NCBI RefSeq assembly: GCF_003967075.1
Contig: NZ_AP018664.1
Coordinates: 992,001 to 1,056,000, forward strand
From: Sphingobium amiense
GTDB taxonomy: Bacteria > Pseudomonadota > Alphaproteobacteria > Sphingomonadales > Sphingomonadaceae
Length of the DNA: 64,000 nucleotides
Direction of reading: 5' to 3'
In this document: in pieces, positions 56,043 to 64,000 of the stretch
How positions within the stretch are numbered: the first letter of the stretch is position 1
Layout of the letters: each line of letters starts with the position of its first letter
The notes under the pieces: model-generated
Databases searched by the model: none
Told to the model about the DNA's origin: nothing
What the model saw: the letters and a program-made list of their open reading frames with translations, nothing else
Made by a program: the position numbers and the translations under genes

Positions 56043-57208
56043 GGTCTGAAGACATTGTGAGCGAAGGCGGGCGGTCACAAAGATATCTGGACTGGCAGCT
56101 TGAGCGGGAGGATTTGCAAAGCTGGCTATTTGATGACGCGCTGCCCTTTTGGTGGAACTGCGGTGCCAATCGGGACGCGGGCGGCGGTTTCCACGACCGA
56201 CTTTATTCTGACGGTCGCGCCGAAGAACGGCCAATGCGTCTTCGCGTTCAGGCCCGGCAGGTCTTCGTCTATGCCGAAGCTGGTCGTTTGGGGTGGAACG
56301 GTCCTTGGCGCGCGGCAGTGGAGCATGGGCTAAAATCCTTAGGTGCATTCTATCTGCGTCCCGATGGCCTTTACCGGTCGAGTATCGACGCCACCGGCAA
56401 TGTCGTTTCCGACACGGTGGATATTTATGACCAAAGTTTTGTCCTGCTTTGCCTGGCGTCAGCGTGGCAGGCGCAGGATAAGCCGCTTGCGCTCCGCTCG
56501 GCCGCCGAAGACCTGCTGCGTCAATTGCGTCGGCTGCTCGCTCATCCTGTTGCAGGTTTTGAGGAAGCGCGACCGCGTACCTTGCCGTTGCGGGCAAATC
56601 CGCACATGCATTTGCTCGAAGCTATGCTGGCGTGGGTCGAACTTGGTGAAGGTGGGCTCTTCCGTGAGGTCGCGCGCGAGATTGTCGATCTCGCCACGAG
56701 ACATTTTATCGATGCCGGGACTGGCGCGATCGGAGAGTTTTTCGACGGAGACTGGCAAGTATGCGAGGGTGATCTGGGTGCCCTCCGGGAACCGGGCCAT
56801 CAGTTTGAATGGGCCTACCTTCTCGACCAGGCAGCATCGCTGCTGGGCATGGATCTGGGCGGGGCAGTCCGCCGTCTCTACGCCTTCGGGACGATCCATG
56901 GGGTGGCGGACGGGCGTGTGATTGCTGCCGTTGACGCAGAGGGGCGGATCGTCGATAGAAGCTCGCGGCTGTGGCAACAGACCGAGCGGCTTCGTGCGGC
57001 ACTCACTGTAGGCGCTGCCATAAGTGTTAGGCCAGAGGCGGATGTTCTGGAGAGCATCGCTGCATTTCGTCGATTCCTCCTCCCTGGTTCGCCGGGTCTC
57101 TGGCATGATCGGCTGGATGCCGAAGGACGTGCGATTGTGGAAGCCGCGCCGGCGTCTTCGCTTTATCACATCGTCACCGGACTGAGCTATTTGATTGGTA
57201 AGAGCTGA
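56039..57208 (+). CDS. AGE-family sugar epimerase/isomerase
   Basis: A 389-residue (alpha/alpha)6-barrel protein of the N-acylglucosamine 2-epimerase / mannose-6-phosphate isomerase (cellobiose 2-epimerase) family. Recognisable parts are PFWWNCGANRDAGGGFHDRL at the N-terminus, RLRVQARQVFVYAEA, NPHMHLLEAMLAWVE and GHQFEWAYLLDQA, which carry the active-site Arg and His residues of the family. It likely interconverts mannose/fructose- or mannose/glucose-type sugars or their phosphates for the locus. Its ATG overlaps the upstream stop (ATGA). Confidence 0.87.
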   Translation: MRSEDIVSEGGRSQRYLDWQLEREDLQSWLFDDALPFWWNCGANRDAGGGFHDRLYSDGRAEERPMRLRVQARQVFVYAEAGRLGWNGPWRAAVEHGLKSLGAFYLRPDGLYRSSIDATGNVVSDTVDIYDQSFVLLCLASAWQAQDKPLALRSAAEDLLRQLRRLLAHPVAGFEEARPRTLPLRANPHMHLLEAMLAWVELGEGGLFREVAREIVDLATRHFIDAGTGAIGEFFDGDWQVCEGDLGALREPGHQFEWAYLLDQAASLLGMDLGGAVRRLYAFGTIHGVADGRVIAAVDAEGRIVDRSSRLWQQTERLRAALTVGAAISVRPEADVLESIAAFRRFLLPGSPGLWHDRLDAEGRAIVEAAPASSLYHIVTGLSYLIGKS

Positions 57209-57209
57209 T

Positions 57210-58679
57210 ATGGACAAACTGCCTGTTTTTGATGCGGTCCGGGTTTTGTGCGTAGGAGATTTGATGCTCGACCGCTTCATTGACGGCGCGGTTGATCGCA
57301 TTTCTCCCGAAAGTCCCGTGCCCATCATTCGCTCGCAAAAAGCACGTAGCGTTCCGGGAGGCGCAGCCAATGTCGCCAGAAATATTGTCGCGCTCGGAGG
57401 GCGTTCCACTCTGGTTGGTGTAGTGGGACGGGACATAGCCGGCGACGAACTGATCGAGTTGGCGGCTGAAGACGAGCGGATGAATCTGCGCGCCATACGC
57501 GACGCGGGCCGACCGACTACGGAGAAGACCCGGTTCATCTCCCAGGGTCAGCACCTGCTTCGGGTAGATCGGGAACAGGTTGGTGATCTTGGGCAGGAAA
57601 TTATCGACCAGGTGCTGGAAACGGTTGTCCGGGAGATGGAGGGGCATCAGGTCGTCGTCCTTTCCGACTATGCCAAGGGCGTGCTGACGGATCAGTTCAC
57701 CCGTCGAGTGATCGCTGCGGCGACCCATGCAGGAATTCCCGTCGTTGCAGACCCTAAGACAGTGGAACTTGATCGTTTTCAGGGCGCAATGGTCATTACG
57801 CCTAATGTGTCGGAGGCGGCGGCCGCGACCGGCATTCGGGCGACCCACGACGATTCGGCCGAACATACCGTCAAGGAAATTTCTCGACGGTTCGGTATCA
57901 CAGGCGTGCTGCTCACTCGCGCCGAACAAGGGATGAGCCTGCTTTTTGAAGGGAAGGAGATCGTGCACATCCCAGCTAGCGCGCGAGACGTGTTCGACGT
58001 CGTTGGCGCGGGCGACACGGTGGTAGCAACGATCGCACTTGCTCTCGGCTCCGGGCTGGACCTCGAAACCAGCGCACGGATCGCCAATACGGCAGGCGGT
58101 ATCGTCGTGGCCAAGCATGGTACGGCGACCGTCAGCCGCAGCGAGCTGTTGGACGAAATCTCCAGGGAGGGCAGGTCGGGGCTGTCGAGCGCGGTCAAGA
58201 TACTCGACATCGATGATGTGCGGTCGCGCTGCGAGGAATGGCAGGCGGCAGGGCTGAAGGTGGGCTTTACCAATGGCTGTTTCGATATCTTGCATGCCGG
58301 CCACGTGCAACTTCTCCAGTATGCCCGGTCACGATGTGATCGCCTGATTGTGGGACTGAATGACGACCAGTCCGTGGCGCGCCTCAAAGGATCGTCGAGA
58401 CCCATCAATGCTCTGGCTGACCGGGGCGCGGTGCTGGCGGCGCTTTCCGCAGTCGACGCTGTAACAGCCTTCGCAGAAGATACGCCTTATGATCTGATCG
58501 CTACGTTGCTCCCAGACGTGCTCGTCAAAGGCGCCGATTATGAGATCGATCAGATTGTCGGGGCTGACATCGTGATCGCGAACGGCGGCAAGGTGGAGCG
58601 TTTCGCGCTTCTGGAAGGTCGCAGTACGACGGGTATTGTTGCGCGTGCGGCCAAAGGCGACAGTGCGGTGCCGGCGTGA
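57210..58679 (+). CDS. hldE: Bifunctional heptose 7-phosphate kinase / heptose 1-phosphate adenylyltransferase
   Basis: A 489-residue fusion. The N-terminal PfkB kinase (about 1-320) has PGGAANVARN and the DVVGAGDTV phosphate motif. The C-terminal cytidylyltransferase-fold domain (about 340-489) has FTNGCFDILHAGHVQLL. HldE makes ADP-D-glycero-beta-D-manno-heptose together with GmhB, whose gene follows with a GTGA overlap. No gmhA isomerase or hldD epimerase gene lies in the window. The ATG at 57210 directly follows the epimerase stop. Confidence 0.93.
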   Translation: MDKLPVFDAVRVLCVGDLMLDRFIDGAVDRISPESPVPIIRSQKARSVPGGAANVARNIVALGGRSTLVGVVGRDIAGDELIELAAEDERMNLRAIRDAGRPTTEKTRFISQGQHLLRVDREQVGDLGQEIIDQVLETVVREMEGHQVVVLSDYAKGVLTDQFTRRVIAAATHAGIPVVADPKTVELDRFQGAMVITPNVSEAAAATGIRATHDDSAEHTVKEISRRFGITGVLLTRAEQGMSLLFEGKEIVHIPASARDVFDVVGAGDTVVATIALALGSGLDLETSARIANTAGGIVVAKHGTATVSRSELLDEISREGRSGLSSAVKILDIDDVRSRCEEWQAAGLKVGFTNGCFDILHAGHVQLLQYARSRCDRLIVGLNDDQSVARLKGSSRPINALADRGAVLAALSAVDAVTAFAEDTPYDLIATLLPDVLVKGADYEIDQIVGADIVIANGGKVERFALLEGRSTTGIVARAAKGDSAVPA

Positions 58680-59260
58680 CGGTTTGCCAGCCGGCAGACG
58701 CTGCAGAGATGCCGAAAAAGCGCGCTGTCTTCCTTGACCGGGACGGGACTCTGATCGTTGAGCGTGGTTATTTGAGCGATCCGGCGGGCGTCGAATTGGA
58801 ACGCTTGGCTGCTCCCTCGCTGGCGCGACTGCAGAAGGCGGGTTGGCTGCTTGTACTGGTGACGAATCAATCGGGGATTGCTCGCGGCTATTTCAGCGAA
58901 CAGCAGGCTCATCGGGTGAACGAAGCTGTTGCGACGCTGCTTGCAGCGCAGGGCATCATGATCGACGGAGTCTATATTTGCCCACATGGGCCGGGTGATG
59001 GCTGCGAATGTCGCAAACCGGCGCCAGGTCTGCTGCTGAATGCCTCGCGCGACCTCAACATCGATCTCGTCCACTCCTTCATGATCGGCGACAAGCGGAG
59101 CGATCTCGAAGCCGCATGTGGAGCAGGGGCGAAGGGCATGCTGGTGACGACAGGCTATGGAGAAACAGATCGGGACTGGGCCGCTGTGTCGGGTTATCCG
59201 GTCGTAGAGACACTGGCCGATGCTGCCGATCTGATCCTTGGTTTGGGGCGGCTGCGTTAG
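58676..59260 (+). CDS. gmhB: Heptose 1,7-bisphosphate 7-phosphatase
   Basis: A 194-residue HAD-IIIA phosphatase: nucleophile motif FLDRDGTLI, VTNQSGIARG, the structural zinc motif CPHGPGDGCECRKP, and MIGDKRSDLEAA. This is the GmhB pattern, removing the 7-phosphate of heptose 1,7-bisphosphate between the two HldE reactions. It starts at a GTG overlapping the hldE stop. Confidence 0.92.
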   Translation: MTVCQPADAAEMPKKRAVFLDRDGTLIVERGYLSDPAGVELERLAAPSLARLQKAGWLLVLVTNQSGIARGYFSEQQAHRVNEAVATLLAAQGIMIDGVYICPHGPGDGCECRKPAPGLLLNASRDLNIDLVHSFMIGDKRSDLEAACGAGAKGMLVTTGYGETDRDWAAVSGYPVVETLADAADLILGLGRLR

Positions 59261-59326
59261 GCGAGGGGTTGTCGTGCCGCCAGCGCCTTACTTCTCAACT
59301 GGCACCTTTGAGGCTACGGATTTGGA

Positions 59327-60106
59327 ATGCGACAAAAACATATATTGCTCGGATTGAATCTGGACGGCCTGGGGCTGGAGATTGGCGGCGGATATAACCC
59401 GCTGACCCAAGGACCGAATGTGCGTCACCTCGACCAAGCGGATCAGGAGACGCTTCGCCAAAAATTCGCTGTCGAGGGCGCAGATCCAGCAAAAGTTCCG
59501 TATATCGATTATGTCTGGAACGGAACGAGCTACCCTGAACTGGTGGGCGAAGATCGTTTCGACTGGATCGTAGCCTCGCACGTCATCGAGCATATGCCGT
59601 GCTTGGTCACATTTCTTCAGCAGTGCTTCACCATCTTGAAGCCGGGCGGCATCCTTTCGCTGGCGGTGCCCGACAAGCGCTATTGTTTCGATCATTACCG
59701 GCCTTCGAGTGGATTGGCTCGTGTGATTGATACGCATCTCAACGGGACCAATCGGCCGAGCCCGGGCGCACTGGCAGAGATGATTCTTAACGCTTCCGCG
59801 GTTAATGGAAACATCTGTTGGAACGCCGGAAGCATTGGCGCGGCTGAACTGCTTCATAACTCTCAGGATGCACTCGCCGCCTTGCAGGCTTCTGCTGCCG
59901 GCGAATATCGCGACACGCACGTATGGGCCTTCACTCCCAATGGTTTTCGGTTGTTGATCCATGATCTTCACGCTTTGGGTCTGAGCGCTTTGCGGGAGGT
60001 GCGTTTCACGCCGAGCGTCGAAGGGGAGTTCTACATTCAACTCGGAACAGAACATTGTCCGGTATTGGAGCGGGTGGAACTGGCGCGGGCCGCATTGGCG
60101 GATTAG
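59327..60106 (+). CDS. SAM-dependent methyltransferase
   Basis: A 259-residue class I methyltransferase: glycine loop LGLEIGGGYNPL, FDWIVASHVIEHMPCLVTF and ILKPGGILSLAVPDKRYCFD. It is a paralogue of the methyltransferase at 46958-47854 (shared SHVIE, PGG, DKR and W.FTP..FR blocks) but lacks that protein's N-terminal motif. It likely acts on a sugar of the same glycan. The gene lies 66 bases after gmhB. Confidence 0.84.
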   Translation: MRQKHILLGLNLDGLGLEIGGGYNPLTQGPNVRHLDQADQETLRQKFAVEGADPAKVPYIDYVWNGTSYPELVGEDRFDWIVASHVIEHMPCLVTFLQQCFTILKPGGILSLAVPDKRYCFDHYRPSSGLARVIDTHLNGTNRPSPGALAEMILNASAVNGNICWNAGSIGAAELLHNSQDALAALQASAAGEYRDTHVWAFTPNGFRLLIHDLHALGLSALREVRFTPSVEGEFYIQLGTEHCPVLERVELARAALAD

Positions 60107-60177
60107 GGCCAAAGATATTTGGCTGGTGACGCTGTGGCCGGGGCATATGAAAGGCTAGGTCACACTTGAGAGCTTCT

Positions 60178-60966
60178 ATGATCATCTTTCCCGATATCGA
60201 CTTCCTGCACAGCCTGGCTGATGTGGCCGATCTGGAAACAATGACTCGTTTCAGGACCGCCATGAAGGCCGAAGCGAAGGGGAGCGTTGGCGATGCGTTC
60301 GACCCTGTAACGGAGGCGGACCGGGCGGCTGAGGCAGCAATGCGGGAAATGATCGCGGCAACTTTCCCCGATCATGCCATTTTGGGCGAGGAGTTCGGCA
60401 CTTCCGGGGAAAGCAGCTTTAAGTGGGTTCTCGATCCCATAGATGGCACGCGACCCTTCATATCCGGAATAGCATCCTGGGGAACGCTTATCGGGTTCGT
60501 CGAAGGCGAAACCGCAAGGCTTGGCATGATGAGCCAGCCCTTCACCGGAGAAAGATTCTGGGCATCGCCGGCCGGTGCATGGCGAGAATGCCAAGGCGAG
60601 CGTTTCGCAATGCACACGCGCCAGACTGTCGACATCGCCGAGGCCATTTTGCACACGACCTCGCCCGATTATTTCGACGCAAGATCGAGGCCGGCTTTTG
60701 ATCGGTTGGCATCGGCCGTTCGGATGACGCGTTATGGCGGCGAATGCTATGCGGTCGCCATGCTGGCTGCGGGATTTATAGACCTCAATTTTGAACCCGA
60801 GCTAGAGCCTCATGACGTTGTGGCGCTGATCCCGATTGTCGAGCAGGCGGGCGGCATTATCACCACGCTAGCGGGAAGCCCGGCAGAGAAGGGCGGTGCC
60901 GTTCTCGCTTCGGCCAATCCTGCGTTGCACGAGCAAGCGCTCAGGATATTGAACCACCCGCAATAG
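60178..60966 (+). CDS. Inositol monophosphatase family phosphatase (HisN-like)
   Basis: A 262-residue metal-dependent phosphatase: FDPVTEADRAAE, GEEFGTS, the metal site WVLDPIDGTRPF, and ELEPHDVVALIPIVEQAGG. The last block resembles the histidinol-phosphatase (HisN) subgroup. In this locus it could equally dephosphorylate a sugar precursor. The ATG at 60178 is preferred; a TTG at 60166 is an alternative. It is the last gene of the plus-strand run and converges on rmlA. Confidence 0.85.
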   Translation: MIIFPDIDFLHSLADVADLETMTRFRTAMKAEAKGSVGDAFDPVTEADRAAEAAMREMIAATFPDHAILGEEFGTSGESSFKWVLDPIDGTRPFISGIASWGTLIGFVEGETARLGMMSQPFTGERFWASPAGAWRECQGERFAMHTRQTVDIAEAILHTTSPDYFDARSRPAFDRLASAVRMTRYGGECYAVAMLAAGFIDLNFEPELEPHDVVALIPIVEQAGGIITTLAGSPAEKGGAVLASANPALHEQALRILNHPQ

Positions 60967-61032
60967 CCGCAGACCAAGGTGCGTCTAATGCAGGCGATGC
61001 AAGAAACAAACTGAAAGCCTCAGCCTGGCCCT

Positions 61033-61899
61033 TTACATTTGTGCTATTTGGGAAAGGTAGCGACCATATGCGCTTTTGCCCAGGCGCGCGATGATTTTAT
61101 CCAACCCGGCGGCGTCGATAAAACCCTGATGATAGGCAATCTCGTCAGGACTGCAAATCTTGAAGCCTTGCCGCTTTTCCAGCGTGCTGACGAATTCGGA
61201 AGCCTCCAGCAGACTATCAGGCGTCCCGGTGTCGAGCCAGGCATAACCACGGCCCATCAATTCGACGTTAAGTGCACCTTGGGTGAGATAATGTAGATTG
61301 ACATCGGTGATCTCCAGTTCGCCCCGTGGCGACGGTTCAAGATTGGAAGCGATGTCGACGACTTTCTCATCGTAAAAATAGAGTCCGGTGACAGCCCAAT
61401 TGGACTTGGGCTTTTCCGGCTTCTCTTCGATGCTCAGCACTTTCATCGATCGATCAAATTCTACCACGCCATAGCGTTCGGGATCGGCCACATGATAAGC
61501 GAAGACGGACGCCCCCTCGGTTCGTGAACGGGCCTTAGCCAAAAGTTCCGGCAAGCCATGACCGAAGAAGATGTTGTCACCCAAGACAAGGCAGGATGGA
61601 CCGCCTGCTAGAAAGTCGGCGCCGATGATGAAAGCTTGGGCCAGGCCATCGGGGCTCGGCTGCACGGCATATTCGATGTTCATTCCCCATTGTGCCCCGT
61701 CGCCGATCAGCTTCTGAAATTGCGCCAGGTCATGGGGTGTTGAGATGATCAGCACTTCGCGTATGCCCGCCAGCATCAACGTGCTGAGCGGGTAGTAGAT
61801 CATCGGCTTGTCGTAGACCGGGATGAGTTGCTTCGATAAGGCCTGCGTGATCGGGTAAAGGCGAGTGCCGCTTCCGCCGGCCAGGATGATGCCCTTCAT
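61033..61899 (-). CDS. rmlA: Glucose-1-phosphate thymidylyltransferase RmlA
   Basis: A 288-residue enzyme starting [17 protein letters not shown] with the GGxGTR nucleotide loop, [15 protein letters not shown], and the [10 protein letters not shown] block. It makes dTDP-glucose, the first step to dTDP-L-rhamnose. It is the last gene of the rmlC-rmlB-rmlD-rmlA order as transcribed, 27 bases after rmlD. Confidence 0.96.
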   Translation of the reverse strand: MKGIILAGGSGTRLYPITQALSKQLIPVYDKPMIYYPLSTLMLAGIREVLIISTPHDLAQFQKLIGDGAQWGMNIEYAVQPSPDGLAQAFIIGADFLAGGPSCLVLGDNIFFGHGLPELLAKARSRTEGASVFAYHVADPERYGVVEFDRSMKVLSIEEKPEKPKSNWAVTGLYFYDEKVVDIASNLEPSPRGELEITDVNLHYLTQGALNVELMGRGYAWLDTGTPDSLLEASEFVSTLEKRQGFKICSPDEIAYHQGFIDAAGLDKIIARLGKSAYGRYLSQIAQM

Positions 61900-61926
61900 A
61901 TTATCTCCAACTGTTCGGATTGGCGC

Positions 61927-62814
61927 TCAGACCAGCAGTCTCTGGACCACCCGGGGGAGAGATTCTCGCCATTCCGGGGTGACGATGCTGAAATTGCGGC
62001 GCAACTTGTCATTGTCCAAGCGCGAGTTGGCCGGACGGCGTGCAGGTGTCGGATATTCGCTGGTCGCGATCCGGTTGATTTTGGCTTGCGGGCCGCCCAA
62101 CGTCGCTGATATCTCAAAGATCGTTTCGGCGAAATGCGCCCAGTCGGTATAACCTGTGCCACTGAGATGAAACGTCCCGCGCTTCTGCATATCATCGGGA
62201 CGCGCAAGCATCTGACGGGCCACCCCAATAACAGCGTCCGCGATATCAAGCGCGTTGGTGGGCGCGCCAAGCTGGTCGCCAACGACGTTTAGCTCCTCGC
62301 GATCACCTGCGAGGCGCAACATCGTCTTCACGAAATTGGCGCCGAATGGGCTATAGACCCAGGCGGTACGCAAAATGATATGATTGGCAGTCGCTTGCCG
62401 AACTGCGTGCTCGCCAGCGAGCTTGGATAGGCCATATACGCCCAGCGGGTTGACGGCATCCTCCTCTCGGTAGGGTTCGTCCTTAAACCCGTCGAAGACA
62501 TAGTCTGTGGATATGTGGATGAGGGGTACCCCCAATTCCTTCGCTGTGGCAGCCAAGAGACCGGGCGCCACACCATTCACCGTCATGGCCACATCCTGTT
62601 CGCTTTCCGCCCGATCCACGGCGGTATAGGCGGCGGCGGACACAATGACATCTGGTCGGGCCGACTTGAGCGCAGGATCAATGGTTCCAGTATCCTGAAG
62701 GTCGAGTTCCGGGCGACCTAGGGGGACAATGCTGACATCAGTAATATTATTGGCGCGCTCGATCAGCGATTGCACCACTTGCCCATGCAACCCCGTAACC
62801 GCCATGCGCATCAT
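61927..62814 (-). CDS. rmlD: dTDP-4-dehydrorhamnose reductase RmlD
   Basis: A 295-residue SDR with N-terminal [38 protein letters not shown] and the catalytic YGLSK. It makes dTDP-L-rhamnose. The start codon overlaps the rmlB stop (ATGA). Confidence 0.95.
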   Translation of the reverse strand: MMRMAVTGLHGQVVQSLIERANNITDVSIVPLGRPELDLQDTGTIDPALKSARPDVIVSAAAYTAVDRAESEQDVAMTVNGVAPGLLAATAKELGVPLIHISTDYVFDGFKDEPYREEDAVNPLGVYGLSKLAGEHAVRQATANHIILRTAWVYSPFGANFVKTMLRLAGDREELNVVGDQLGAPTNALDIADAVIGVARQMLARPDDMQKRGTFHLSGTGYTDWAHFAETIFEISATLGGPQAKINRIATSEYPTPARRPANSRLDNDKLRRNFSIVTPEWRESLPRVVQRLLV

Positions 62815-63881
62815 TGCGCGGCCTCGACGGCTACCGGTTTGATCGTTCCCAGTCGCTCTCCATCATAACGTTCGCGTAGCGGTCCCCACCACCATTCATT
62901 CGCCAGATACCATTCTACCGTTCGGCGAATGCCGCTGTCGAAATTTTCGCGGGCCTTCCAGCCAAGTTCGCTTTCAAGCTTGGTCGCGTCGATCGCGTAA
63001 CGGGCATCGTGACCGGGCCGGTCGGTGACGAAGCTGATCAGGTCGGCATAAGGCGTTTCACCCGGCGCAAGATCGTCGAGAATGCTACAGATCGTCCGCA
63101 CGACGTCAATGTTGCGTCGTTCATTACGTCCACCCACATTGTAGGTCTGGCCTGGCGCGCCCTTCTCCGCGATGAGGTCCAGTGCGCGGGCGTGGTCCTC
63201 CACGAAAAGCCAGTCACGGATATTCTCGCCTTTGCCATATACCGGCAGCGGACGGCGGCTGAGGGCATTGAGGATCGTGAGCGGAATGAGCTTTTCAGGG
63301 AAGTGATACGGCCCATAATTATTCGAGCAGTTCGAGACCACGACTGGCAGGCCGTATGTCCGTTCCCAAGCCTTGGCCAAATGATCCGAAGACGCTTTGG
63401 ATGCCGAATAGGGGGAGCTTGGGTCGTAGGGGGTGGTTTCCTCGAACAAGCCATCCTCTCCTAGCGAGCCGTAAACCTCGTCGGTGGAGACGTGAAGGAA
63501 ACGAAAAGCCGATCGCTGCGGCTCGGGAAGGCTGTTCCAGTAAGCCCTGGTGCCCTCTAGCAGGGTGAACGTGCCAATGACGTTGGTTTGAACAAAATCG
63601 GCCGCGCCGGTGATCGATCGATCGACATGGCTTTCGGCGGCCAAGTGCATGATGCGATCAGGCCGGAAGTTGGCAATGGCATTCTGGACCGCGCTCGCAT
63701 CGCAGATATCGGCATGAAAGAACTGGTAAAGTGGGCTGGCTTCGACATCGCGCAGCGATGGCAGATACCCCGCATAGGTCAGCTTGTCGAAATTCAAGAC
63801 CTCATAGCCGCACTCGATCACGAGATGGCGCACGACGGCGGAGCCAATGAACCCGGCTCCTCCGGTTACAATGACGCGCAT
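62811..63881 (-). CDS. rmlB: dTDP-glucose 4,6-dehydratase RmlB
   Basis: A 356-residue extended [29 protein letters not shown], catalytic STDEVYG and [11 protein letters not shown], plus [15 protein letters not shown]. It forms dTDP-4-keto-6-deoxyglucose. It begins 3 bases after the rmlC stop. Confidence 0.96.
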   Translation of the reverse strand: MRVIVTGGAGFIGSAVVRHLVIECGYEVLNFDKLTYAGYLPSLRDVEASPLYQFFHADICDASAVQNAIANFRPDRIMHLAAESHVDRSITGAADFVQTNVIGTFTLLEGTRAYWNSLPEPQRSAFRFLHVSTDEVYGSLGEDGLFEETTPYDPSSPYSASKASSDHLAKAWERTYGLPVVVSNCSNNYGPYHFPEKLIPLTILNALSRRPLPVYGKGENIRDWLFVEDHARALDLIAEKGAPGQTYNVGGRNERRNIDVVRTICSILDDLAPGETPYADLISFVTDRPGHDARYAIDATKLESELGWKARENFDSGIRRTVEWYLANEWWWGPLRERYDGERLGTIKPVAVEAAQ

Positions 63882-63884
63882 GGA

Positions 63885-64000
63885 TTAGCAGGCTCCATAA
63901 GAGAAATAGGGGGGCAGTTCTGCAAGCGTCGGCTGGACTTTGTCCTTGGCGGAAAGAAGTTCGGGATTGGCGACCGATGGCCATTCGATGCCCACAGCTG
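63885..64000 (-). CDS. rmlC: dTDP-4-dehydrorhamnose 3,5-epimerase RmlC (C-terminal end only)
   Basis: Only the last 38 codons are inside the window, ending PELLSAKDKVQPTLAELPPYFSYGAC. The D/E-L-SAKD..QP.L element is the usual RmlC C-terminus, and the position directly before rmlB supports it. It supplies the epimerase step of the rhamnose pathway. Confidence 0.85.
   Translation of the reverse strand, partial: AVGIEWPSVANPELLSAKDKVQPTLAELPPYFSYGAC

Overview
The window looks like a chromosomal segment of a sphingomonad (Alphaproteobacteria, Sphingomonadales, perhaps Sphingobium or Sphingomonas). This rests on high GC, a zapA - 6S RNA - 5-formyl-THF cyclo-ligase order, a DUF2842 gene, a TonB siderophore-receptor/PepSY module, and a gapA-pgk spacer hairpin of the TGAGCGAAGTCGAAG type that I recall as common in sphingomonads. 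Species cannot be fixed by reading alone.

Layout. (1) 1-9.6 kb, minus strand: a tightly coupled MoxR ATPase / DUF58 / BatA-like / DUF4175 / membrane-protein operon, with a DUF4159 protein and a TldD/TldE-type pair just downstream or alongside. (2) 9.9-19.1 kb, housekeeping: tRNA-Pro(CGG), a degenerate RadC-like JAB protein, thyA, a three-gene branched-chain 2-oxoacid dehydrogenase operon (E1 alpha, E1 beta, E2), a PerM/AI-2E transporter, two identical tRNA-Asp(GTC) genes, DUF2842, 5-FCL, 6S RNA and zapA. (3) 19.3-25.5 kb, plus strand: a central carbon cluster tkt-gapA-pgk-fba (class I), closed by a strong intrinsic terminator, then thiE. (4) 25.4-32.1 kb: a siderophore-uptake module whose TonB-dependent receptor is broken by a complete 2,493-bp IS21-family element (istA-istB). 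About 40-50 codons of the plug domain appear to have been lost at the insertion point.

(5) 32.2-64 kb: a large cell-surface polysaccharide locus. It starts after a 592-bp gene-free stretch that is AT-rich at one end and holds what looks like a decayed 3' half of tRNA-Val. It carries an ABC-dependent capsule-type exporter (KpsM, KpsE, KpsT and a Wza/KpsD-type outer-membrane protein) split around four other genes: three paralogous nucleotidyltransferase domains in two proteins, a HAD phosphatase and a glycerophosphodiesterase-like enzyme. Around these are GT2 and GT9 glycosyltransferases (two GT2 proteins with DUF4214-like N-termini, and one GT9 fold divided between two overlapping genes), several SAM methyltransferases, an AGE-type sugar epimerase/isomerase, heptose-activation enzymes HldE and GmhB, an IMPase-family phosphatase, and the dTDP-L-rhamnose pathway (rmlC-rmlB-rmlD-rmlA, with rmlC cut by the window end).

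Taken together, the right half should make, decorate and export a rhamnose-containing, possibly heptose-containing, surface glycan. The most interesting parts are the triplicated nucleotidyltransferase/HAD/GDPD cassette, the split GT9, heptose genes in a lineage better known for glycosphingolipids than heptose LPS, and the Tat-exported TldD homologue beside a partner without a signal peptide.
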